Below, piece by piece: positions 1 through 7,800 of a DNA stretch of 64,000 nt (positions within the stretch are counted from its first letter, which is position 1; every line of letters begins with the position of its first letter). The translations under genes and the position numbers were made by a program. The DNA comes from Pseudomonas coleopterorum (GTDB lineage: Bacteria > Pseudomonadota > Gammaproteobacteria > Pseudomonadales > Pseudomonadaceae): positions 1-64,000 of the forward strand of contig NZ_FNTZ01000002.1 of NCBI RefSeq assembly GCF_900105555.1. Reading direction: 5' to 3'. Below the pieces are notes generated by a model. It had not been told where the DNA came from and did no database searches. It saw only the letters and a list, made by a program, of their open reading frames with translations.

Positions 1-171
1 GCTGAAGGCGTGGAAACGCATGAGCAGATGAACAGCTTGCACGAGCTGGGCTGCGACGCCTGGCAAGGTTACTTGCTCTCCAAGGCGATATCGGCGGAGG
101 AACTGACCGACTTCTGCAAGCTGACAGACATGGCCAACGACCGCTTTCTGGTCGTGCCGGACTCACAGTAA
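1..171 (+). CDS. C-terminal end of an EAL-domain protein (partial, runs off the left edge)
   Basis: The window opens inside a reading frame that ends with TAA at 169-171. It encodes AEGVETHEQ near its start, followed by GCDAWQGYLLSKAI. These are the last conserved blocks of EAL domains, which hydrolyse cyclic di-GMP: the AEGVET strand and the QGYLxSKP-type motif, here with Ala in place of Pro. The catalytic EAL and metal-binding residues lie upstream and cannot be seen, so activity is unproven. The stop overlaps the ATG of the next gene (TAATG), which suggests translational coupling to the transfer genes. A GGDEF-EAL fusion is possible. Confidence 0.85.
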   Translation, partial: AEGVETHEQMNSLHELGCDAWQGYLLSKAISAEELTDFCKLTDMANDRFLVVPDSQ

Positions 172-650
172 TGGACCTGCTCACGCTGGTCCTGGTGTGT
201 GCTCCCTTTGTTTCCAGCAACACGATGATGGCCGTCATGCAGCACGAGTCGGGCGGCAATGCCTGGGCGATCGGCGTGAATGGCAAGCATCGGTTCAAGA
301 AGGCTGATAGTTACCAGGCAGCGGTCAGTGAGGCCCGCCGCCTGATCGCGGCCGGGGCAAGCATCGACATGGGATTGATGCAGATCAACTCCAAAACGAT
401 GGTGGGCCTGGGGCTCACGGTCGAACAGACGTTCGATCCCTGCACCAATGTCTATGCCGGCGGCGTTGTGCTGACACGCAATTACGTCAGGGCATCCGGA
501 CAGTTCAGCGACCCGCAAAGCGCATTGCTGGCTGCATTGTCGGCTTACAACACGGGCAACTTTCGTTCGGGCTTCAAGAACGGCTATGTGGGCTTTGTGC
601 TGAATCAAGCGCAGCGCTTGCCGGCCAACCTGCAAGGAGGCGTCAAATGA
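171..650 (+). CDS. Lytic transglycosylase, VirB1-like
   Basis: 159 residues. The SLT-type fold is indicated by an early MQHESGGN block (catalytic Glu in the ES pair), then DMGLMQINSKT and a later ALSAYNTGN block. Such enzymes open peptidoglycan locally so that a transfer channel or pilus can cross the cell wall. The start ATG overlaps the stop of the EAL gene, and the 3' end overlaps the next transglycosylase by ATGA. The N-terminus is only weakly hydrophobic, so export may depend on a poor signal or on the secretion machine itself. Confidence 0.85.
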   Translation: MDLLTLVLVCAPFVSSNTMMAVMQHESGGNAWAIGVNGKHRFKKADSYQAAVSEARRLIAAGASIDMGLMQINSKTMVGLGLTVEQTFDPCTNVYAGGVVLTRNYVRASGQFSDPQSALLAALSAYNTGNFRSGFKNGYVGFVLNQAQRLPANLQGGVK

Positions 651-1138
651 GGCGATTGTGGCTCTGTCTGCTTCTGGCCCTGCCCGTTCATGGTTTTGCC
701 TACTGCTTCCAAGCCGCCGGGCAGCGTCAAGCGGTGGATCCCTTGCTGCTTGAAGCGATCGCCATTCAGGAAAGCGGCCTCAGGCAGAACGCTATAAACC
801 GCAATTACGATGACAGCGGCAAGCTGCGCAGCACCGACTACGGTGTCATGCAGATCAACACCGCCAATGCCAACAAGCTGGTCCAGATGGGGCTGATTCG
901 GCAACCCGATGATCTGCTCAAGGATGCCTGTTTCAACGTTCAGGCCGGCGCCTGGGTATTGGCCCGCCATCTGCGGGTTTGCGGCAACACCTGGCGATGC
1001 CTGGGCTCCTACAACGCAGGGTTTCATCCCTCGGCCAAGCAGGAAGCCAGGCGGCTGCTGTACGCCCAATTGATTCGAAACATCTACGACCGCCTCAAGG
1101 CGCGTCGCGCACCGCCTGCTCACCTCGCCATTCGTTAA
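647..1138 (+). CDS. Lytic transglycosylase, R64 PilT-like
   Basis: 163 residues with a clear signal peptide (hydrophobic stretch after MRRLWL, cleavage likely near GFA-YC). Conserved blocks are AIAIQESGL with the catalytic Glu, DYGVMQINT, and the cysteine-flanked LGSYNAGF motif. This arrangement is that of periplasmic transglycosylases encoded with type IVB pili and I-type transfer systems. It is translationally coupled to the preceding transglycosylase, so two non-identical muramidases sit side by side. In R64 the corresponding gene (pilT) lies inside the pil operon; here it sits next to traH. Confidence 0.82.
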   Translation: MRRLWLCLLLALPVHGFAYCFQAAGQRQAVDPLLLEAIAIQESGLRQNAINRNYDDSGKLRSTDYGVMQINTANANKLVQMGLIRQPDDLLKDACFNVQAGAWVLARHLRVCGNTWRCLGSYNAGFHPSAKQEARRLLYAQLIRNIYDRLKARRAPPAHLAIR

Positions 1139-1175
1139 TGACTGCATCCCGCGCAGGGGTGTAGGGAGACTTTCC

Positions 1176-1637
1176 ATGAAGCATCTTCTATTCACTGCTC
1201 CTGCGGTGGCCTTGCTGCTGGCCGGCTGTCAGGCGTTTCAGCAAAAGCCCGCGGTAACTGCCGCACCTGATCCCGCTCTTGTGCGCCTGGTTGCCCAGCA
1301 ACAGGTGCTGTGGCAGGAAGGTGCGCTCAACACCGTATCGCCGCTGCCGGCCGATGCCATTCTGGCCAACACCGACGTGGTGTCAGTCAACTGGTCTGGT
1401 GACGCCGTGGAGCTGCTGTCGCACGTTGCCAGGCAGCGCGGGGCACGCTTCAACTGGACCGGCGTACGCCTGCCGCTGCCGGTCAATATCCATGTTCAAG
1501 GTGTGACCTATCAGAACCTGCTGCACATGATCCAGATGCAGACCGCCTGGCGGGCCACGCTGCATCAGCTGCCCAGTCAGCTGACCTTGGCGTTCATGCA
1601 GGCGCAGCCCCCGGAGCAAACCCGAGGTCGTCCATGA
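1176..1637 (+). CDS. traH: TraH, DotD-like outer-membrane lipoprotein
   Basis: 153 residues. The N-terminus ends in a lipobox, LLAGC, with Cys at residue 18, so the mature protein should be lipidated. The C-terminal half (ADAILANTDVVSVNWSG onward) resembles the DotD/TraH family, whose secretin-N-like fold sits with DotC and DotH in the outer-membrane ring of the type IVB machine. A short gap follows the upstream transglycosylase with AGGGAGA as ribosome site. The stop overlaps the start of traI. Confidence 0.82.
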   Translation: MKHLLFTAPAVALLLAGCQAFQQKPAVTAAPDPALVRLVAQQQVLWQEGALNTVSPLPADAILANTDVVSVNWSGDAVELLSHVARQRGARFNWTGVRLPLPVNIHVQGVTYQNLLHMIQMQTAWRATLHQLPSQLTLAFMQAQPPEQTRGRP

Positions 1638-2437
1638 AAAGAATGCTGCTGGCCCTTATCTGCGTGCAGGGCCTGGCAGGATGTGCTCAAACCCAGACAG
1701 CCACCCCGTCTGATGCGCCGCCTGCCATGGACCGCTACCTCAATGCGACCAAACCTGATCCTTCACAGGTTTCCGACACACGTCGCCAGTTACTCGAAGA
1801 AGCGGGCCGCACCATCGGCTTTCGCGGTGGCAAGGCTCAACGCTCGTGGGAGATTCGCCAAGTCCTGGACGTGCGCTTTGGCCGACTGGAAGTCATCTAC
1901 GACTTCAAGACACTGATCAGCAAGCAGGGCTGGTTGCCGCCGGTGATCGATGAGGCGCTGGACGTGGCCCACATCACCCCCGGCCAGATCCGCACGTCCA
2001 ATCATGTCTACGAAATCATCGCGCCGGAGCGGTTTGTCAGCAATCCGCCGTCCTGGCGGACGTGGCTGCTGGCAGGCCTTTCAACCACTGCCACGGATGG
2101 ACCTGAATCAGCGGTCATGCCGGAGAACAGCGTGCAGAAGGCGTTGTGGCAGACCGCGATCAAAAAAGGCTGGGAGGAAGGGCGCATCAGTGCGGATCAC
2201 ACCCTGGAAGCCAACTTCAACCGATTGACCCGCGATTACCGGGGCATGTTGCTGTACTCCCAACTGCTGCGGCAAGGCTTCATCACCCGGCCTGTGGTGA
2301 CCGATCAGCAACAGACGGTCACAGGCGATCGGCAGAAGCTGATGACGGGCGATCGGGTACGGACGATCAAGGAAAACGCAGGTTTTGTGCCTGATAAGAC
2401 TCAATGGCAGCCGGTGATCCGGAAGGAAAAGCCATGA
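1634..2437 (+). CDS. traI: TraI, DotC-like outer-membrane lipoprotein
   Basis: 267 residues starting with a lipoprotein signal (QGLAGC lipobox). The body carries blocks typical of DotC/TraI: the YDFKTL region, LPPVIDEA, and a late TRDYRGMLLY block. With TraH it would help DotH-like TraN reach the outer membrane and form the core ring. It overlaps traH by ATGA at the 5' end and traJ by ATGA at the 3' end, so traH, traI and traJ form a tightly coupled set in the R64 order. It is unrelated to the F-plasmid relaxase of the same name. Confidence 0.88.
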   Translation: MKRMLLALICVQGLAGCAQTQTATPSDAPPAMDRYLNATKPDPSQVSDTRRQLLEEAGRTIGFRGGKAQRSWEIRQVLDVRFGRLEVIYDFKTLISKQGWLPPVIDEALDVAHITPGQIRTSNHVYEIIAPERFVSNPPSWRTWLLAGLSTTATDGPESAVMPENSVQKALWQTAIKKGWEEGRISADHTLEANFNRLTRDYRGMLLYSQLLRQGFITRPVVTDQQQTVTGDRQKLMTGDRVRTIKENAGFVPDKTQWQPVIRKEKP

Positions 2438-3606
2438 TAGATGCAATCCAATTCAGCCCCTTCGACTTCGGCCACGGCGTCAACGACCTGTCGATGCGAG
2501 AGTTCTTCGTGTGGTGTGCTCGGCAAAACGTCAGCGACATCCACATCCAGGGTGGCAACAACCTGGTGGTTGATCAGTATGGCCGTAAACGTCGGGCCAG
2601 CGCCTTCGTCCTGGCGGACGATACCTTGGGCAAGATGATCGATGACATCTTCAGTCCCGAGGTCCGGTCAATGGTCAAAGGCGGCCGTCCGGTGGACCGG
2701 CCCTTGCAGCTGGACGGTGACATGCACAACCGCTACGGACTGGAGCGCGGCGAGCGGTTGCGCTTTCGCTGCAACTTCGTGCAGGCCACGGCAGGCCGAC
2801 TCGACACCACCATCGCCGTGACCATGCGAATCATCCCCACCGATATCCCTGATATCACGCAGATGGGGATCGAGGCCGATCTGTTCGAAGCGCTCTTGCC
2901 TCCCAATGGCTTGGGCATCCTGGGTGGTATCACGGGATCGGGGAAAAGCACCCTGGCCGCAGCAGCCTATCGGTACTGCCAGACAACGGATCCCGACCGC
3001 AAGATCACCACGATCGAGGATCCCATCGAGTTTGTGCTGGGTCGCTCCGAGGACATCCTGCAGCCCACGCAGTTGCAGATCAGGCGCGATGTTGAAACGT
3101 ATGCAGAGGCGATTCGCGCGGACCTTCGACGAGCGCCGTCGATCATTGGCATCGGTGAGATGCGCGACCTGGAAACCTTTCAGGCAGGCGTTCTGGCCGG
3201 CCAGCTGGGTCACTTCAATCTGACCACGATGCACATCCACTCACCCGGTGAGGCCATACCGCGTTGCCTGACCATGGTGCCGGCAGAAATGCGCGAGGCC
3301 ACGGCCCGCGACCTGCTGGGCGTGCTGCAGTACATCGTGGTGCAAAAACTGCTGCGCACCACCGATGGAAAGCGTAAGGCCGTGCGCGAATACATCGTCT
3401 TCGACGACCCGCTGCGCACCAAGCTGGCAGAGCTGAGTTACACCCAGTGGGGGCAGCACATCGACAGCATTATTCGCCTGGAGCAGCGGCGCATTGCCGA
3501 CCAGGCCTGGCGACTGTTTCAGCAAGACATCATCGAGCAGGCAGAGCTGCGCATGGCCATGACCGCTAATCAACAACGCGCGTTTGAACAAGGAGTAGCG
3601 GCATGA
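2434..3606 (+). CDS. traJ: TraJ, DotB-like cytoplasmic secretion ATPase
   Basis: 390 residues from the ATG at 2434, which has GGAAGGAA upstream and overlaps the traI stop; an earlier in-frame ATG at 2404 lacks a good ribosome site. Walker A is GITGSGKS at residues 165-172, followed by an Asp box (TTIEDPIEF), a Walker B region ending in GIGEMRD, and a His box (LTTMHIH). This is the PilT/DotB class of hexameric ATPase, known to cooperate with DotO in energising type IVB secretion. The stop overlaps the nuclease gene by ATGA. Confidence 0.92.
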   Translation: MIDAIQFSPFDFGHGVNDLSMREFFVWCARQNVSDIHIQGGNNLVVDQYGRKRRASAFVLADDTLGKMIDDIFSPEVRSMVKGGRPVDRPLQLDGDMHNRYGLERGERLRFRCNFVQATAGRLDTTIAVTMRIIPTDIPDITQMGIEADLFEALLPPNGLGILGGITGSGKSTLAAAAYRYCQTTDPDRKITTIEDPIEFVLGRSEDILQPTQLQIRRDVETYAEAIRADLRRAPSIIGIGEMRDLETFQAGVLAGQLGHFNLTTMHIHSPGEAIPRCLTMVPAEMREATARDLLGVLQYIVVQKLLRTTDGKRKAVREYIVFDDPLRTKLAELSYTQWGQHIDSIIRLEQRRIADQAWRLFQQDIIEQAELRMAMTANQQRAFEQGVAA

Positions 3607-4142
3607 TTCGAGCCACCCGTCGTTTTCTCATTCCGGCGCCCATTGGGGTGCTATTTCTAATTGCCAGCGCTGTGCAGGCTGCGCAGGTTGAAGTTGGTTT
3701 CTCCCCTGAAGGCAGTGCAGAGACACTGGTGGTCAATGTGATCCAGAAGGCAGAACACCAGGTGCTGCTGATGGGATACAGCTTCACCTCGCCAAGCGTG
3801 GTCAAGGCGCTAATTGCGGCCAAACGGCGCGGTGTGGATGTGCAGGTCGTGCTCGATGCGCGGGGCAACGAAGGCAAGAGCAGCCAGGCGGCGATGAACC
3901 TGATAGCCCATGCCGGCATCGCGGTGCGGACCAACGCGGCCTACAAGATCCAGCACGACAAGGTGATCATCACCGATGGCCGAAACGTTGAAACCGGATC
4001 GTTCAACTACTCGTCGGCCGCTGCGCATTCGAATAGCGAGAACGCCCTGGTGCTGTGGGATGTTCCGGATGTGGCCAAGGTATACACCCAGCACTGGCAG
4101 TCGCGATGGGACAAGGGGCAAGCCTACCAGGCGGGTTACTAG
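3603..4142 (+). CDS. nuc: PLD-superfamily nuclease (Nuc/NucT-like), exported
   Basis: 179 residues with an N-terminal signal peptide (hydrophobic IGVLFLIASAVQA). It has one copy of the phospholipase-D motif: H118, K120 and D125, then the GSFNYSS stretch (HxKx4D...GSxN). Single-motif members such as pKM101 Nuc dimerise to form one endonuclease site. Nuclease genes of this type are common in IncI and IncN transfer regions, but their role in mating is not settled. It is coupled to traJ by an ATGA overlap. Confidence 0.87.
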   Translation: MIRATRRFLIPAPIGVLFLIASAVQAAQVEVGFSPEGSAETLVVNVIQKAEHQVLLMGYSFTSPSVVKALIAAKRRGVDVQVVLDARGNEGKSSQAAMNLIAHAGIAVRTNAAYKIQHDKVIITDGRNVETGSFNYSSAAAHSNSENALVLWDVPDVAKVYTQHWQSRWDKGQAYQAGY

Positions 4143-4193
4143 CCAGGCCTCTGGCTAACTAATTTAGACACGGTGATTCATGGAGGAATGTCT

Positions 4194-4406
4194 ATGTGTG
4201 AAACGTATAGAGACCTGCCTGAAGAGGACCGAAAGGCCTTCCAGGATATCGTTGAGTTGATCACCACCATCACAATGGAAGAGGTCTTGGCGCTGTATCA
4301 CTGTGCCTCCGGCCTGGTTCGTTGCGAGATTGAAAATGCTGTCCGGCAACTGATCCGGCAGGGTGATCGCGCGTTGTCAGCGCAATTCCCGGAATGGGCC
4401 TCTTAG
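4194..4406 (+). CDS. Small protein of unknown function
   Basis: 70 residues from ATG 4194, chosen because GGAGG at 4182-4186 is correctly spaced; an in-frame GTG at 4173 and an ATG at 4188 fit less well. The sequence is acidic and helical (DLPEEDRKAFQDIVELI), with two cysteines and no membrane segment. It sits alone between the nuclease and traK. No family was recognised. Confidence 0.6.
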   Translation: MCETYRDLPEEDRKAFQDIVELITTITMEEVLALYHCASGLVRCEIENAVRQLIRQGDRALSAQFPEWAS

Positions 4407-4518
4407 CCTCTCATTGCCACACCCCTTCCCCTACCTCTTGCACCTTCAGACTCACGGACTCATTGGCGGCGGTATGCGCTGAGAAAGGCCTTGATCTGCG
4501 TTGCTATGGGAGCAACAA

Positions 4519-4806
4519 ATGACTGTTGAAAAGTCGGATCGACCGTCGGGTTTCTGGCGCAATGCTTCGCGCCTGCTCAATCTGTATGGCATTCCCGCAC
4601 CACTGTTCCTGCTCTACCTAGCCTGGTTTCGCTTTCCATCGTTCACGACGATTTATGTGGTGAGCGGACTTATTGCAGGGTTTCGCCTGCTCTCGCATTT
4701 CGGGTGGACGTACAAAGTGCTGATTGCGCGACTGGTGTACCTGGTGCGCGGCAACAAGCTGTCCGGCCGGCCCTGGTGGTACCGACGTTTCACCGAGGGG
4801 GGCTAG
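4519..4806 (+). CDS. traK: TraK, IcmT-like small inner-membrane protein
   Basis: 95 residues from the ATG at 4519, preceded by GGGAG at 4508-4512. Two hydrophobic segments (IPAPLFLLYLAWF and TTIYVVSGLIAGF) are separated by a short turn, followed by a basic tail ending in GRPWWYRRF. Size, topology and the RPWWYRR-type ending match the IcmT/TraK family of the type IVB system. Legionella IcmT has been linked to pore formation; here it would be a membrane component of the transfer machine. It ends three bases before the primase gene. Confidence 0.8.
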   Translation: MTVEKSDRPSGFWRNASRLLNLYGIPAPLFLLYLAWFRFPSFTTIYVVSGLIAGFRLLSHFGWTYKVLIARLVYLVRGNKLSGRPWWYRRFTEGG

Positions 4807-4809
4807 AAA

Positions 4810-7800
4810 ATGGCACTATCCATTGAACAGGCTAAAGCACTCGTAATCGAGTTTTGCGCGACCTACCCGGTCGCCGCCAAAATCGGCTTTAAAATCAGAG
4901 AGACGCAGGAGGAATTATATGGACCACAAGCCACCCGAGAAGCCGCAGGAACCATCCTCGGTTCATTTCATCCAGGACGACAACGAGCCCTTTTCGCCAC
5001 TTCCGGATTTCGCGACGAGGCACACTTTAGACGAGTTGTTAGGCACGAAATACTTGGCCACTTTGGAATTAATACGTTCCATCCAGAAGAAAAACGAGCG
5101 CTCCTAGAAGCGATCGTTGAGGCCCGCGATCAACCGGGCCTGCGAGACACATGGGCCATTGTAGATCGTGTCTATCCAGGTATCAGCGAGCTGCGCAAAG
5201 CCGAGGAGGTTTACGCCTTCTCCTGCGAAGACATCGAGCCCCACGTTCGCACCCTTGCATCACCTGGCGCTCAAGCGCTGCAGCAAGCCTGCATTGATCG
5301 CCGGCGGCCTTTGACCTTCGAAGATCTGATCAACCTCACCACCATGGTGGCCGAGGGGCTGCACGACCGTACCCGATCGCAGCAAATCTTTCCCGAATCC
5401 GATTCTGCCCAGTTCAAGCAGGACTCCCCCATGAAAACTTCCGAATACCCGGTGTGGCTCGCCGTGCAGCCTGACGATCGCGAAAAAATGCGCGCTGCAG
5501 CCGGACAACTGAGCAATGGTCGTTCGGCTGTTGGCTGGGACAAAGAAGAAAAGCTTTGGTACGCCCGGCCTGGCTGCGACCTCAATCGCATCCAGGAATG
5601 GTTGCCCGATCGCAGCATGCGGGCAGGAGGCGGTGATCCTGAAGCTCAGTTCCTGGACGCGTTGACTCAGGCAGGGCTGGTCATCAAAGGAATGCCCGTG
5701 ATGAATGGTGTTCGTCAGCGGGTGCCCACCATTGACGACAAGGGCAGCAAGACCAGCGGTGTTTACTGCGGCTATCTGGATCGAAAGCCAGCGGGTTGGT
5801 TTATCAATTACCACCAGGCTCAATCTTCGAAGGACGTATCCAACTGGGTAGCGACAGGAGGCGAAGCCGACCCGGTAGCCCGCTTGCACATCCGGGCTGC
5901 GGCCAAGCAATCTCGGGAGGATGTTCTTCGCGAACGCGCAGCGTTGCATGCAGAAAAGACGCTAGAAGCGAAAACGCTTTACGACCAATTACCCGCTGCC
6001 GACCCCTCGCATCCTTACCTGGTGCGAAAGGGGATCCCCCCGACGCCCGAGATTCGTCAAACACGAAACGGCGCCCTGGTGGTGCCGTTTTTTTCTGCCC
6101 AAGGAACCTTCAAGACCCTGCAATACATCCCGGAAACGGGAGACAAGCTGTTGTTCAAGGATGCGCCGAAGCAGGGGAATTACCTGGTAGTCGGTGGGAC
6201 GTTGGAGCCTGGCCAGCCGATCCTCTACGCCGAAGGCTATGCCACAGCGCGCAGCCTGAACTTGGCCACTGACCGCCCGGTTGTCATGACTATCGACGCC
6301 GGCAACATGGTGGTGGTCGCCCAGATCCTTCACCAGCAGTTTCCCGACACCTCTCATGTATTCCTGGCCGACTTCGACCACGCCAAAGCCGAGAACAAGG
6401 GTTTGATCATGGCCACGGAGGCTGCAGAGCTGGTCGGTGGCAGGGTGCTTTACCCCGCTTTCAACGAAAGCGAAATCGCCCAAGGCTTCACCGACTTCAA
6501 CGACCTTCACCAATCACGTGGCCTGGATGCTGTGCGCGACCAGACCGCTCCACTATTCATGCACCCCGCCGAGGTGACCGCTGTGCAAGAACAACCCGAC
6601 CTTGACCTCCAAGCCAATCCAGATGACATGCCATCGGTGGACCTGCAAAGCGAAGCGGCACAGATCGCAGCCTACGACCTGCAGCAGGCAGAACTGGAAC
6701 GCCGAGGCTACTTGAGCAATGAGCAAAAACAGGCTGAAGATCTGGCCGCTAATGACCCTGCGAAACTGGCAGATCTGCGCATCCAGCATGATGCGCAAGT
6801 CGTTGAATGGAGCAACGCTCGGGCCGAAGCCATGGCCAATCCACTGCCGGAGCCTGTTGTTCCAGCGGCAGAGCAGCCAGTGACTGAGACTGCCCCCTTG
6901 GATCCTCGAAACGATGCGGGCCCAGCTGATGCCACCAACCTGCACGCTGACTCCGATCGCCGGGGCTACTTGAGCAATGAGCAAAAGCAGGCCGAGGATC
7001 TGGCCGTTGACGATCCTGCGAAGCTGGCAGATCTGCGGACCAAGCACGACGCTGAAGTCATCGAGTGGAGCAAGGCTCGTGGCGAAGCCATGGGCAACCA
7101 GCGAAAGCGAAAGCCATATGCCGATTTGCCCGATCCGCCTGAGTTCGTGGTAAAGAGTGTCACCTCTATTCCAGTGGATCGCGAGCCTGAAACTCCGATG
7201 GAAAGTACGCTGAACCAGCACGACGACCCGATTGAGGCGTCTCCACTGGCACCGTCTGTCAAAGCCGGCGACCCCTCTGCTGCCGAACCTGAGGCTCCTA
7301 AGGCAGTAGCTGAGGATCTGGTTGCTCTCATGCCGCGTCGGCCTGTTATCGATAAGCCCCCTGCTACAGAAGCCCTCGTGGATTTTATTGATGTTGGTCC
7401 ACGGATCGGCAAGGACGAACCACCGCTGCAACCCAGCCAGATCGACAAGGACAGCTTGCTGACCCGCATCACAACCGAAGCGCAAAACGACAACTCGGTG
7501 ATGTACAAGCTGGATAACGAGCCGGCGTTTGTTGATCGAGGCTCGCGTCTGGAGATGGTACCCGGCGCCGGGCAGAGTGATGAAAAGATCGTGGCAGCGC
7601 TGCTGACAGCGGCGCGATTCTACCGAGGCCAGATTGAGCTGACCGGCAGTGATGCCTTCAAGGCCAAAGCGATCGAGCTGATTGCCCAAAACCAGGTCAA
7701 TGTCTCGATGAAGAATCCGGCCCAGCAGCTGATGCTCGATCAGGCTCGAAAGACCTTGAACCTACCCGTGGTCAAGGCCGATGCCATCCACGGCGATACG

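Noticed and set aside
69..635. Long leftward open frame opposite the first transglycosylase
   Set aside because: It is the antisense shadow of a well-supported gene, a common effect in G+C-rich DNA; similar shadows across the tra and pil genes were dropped.
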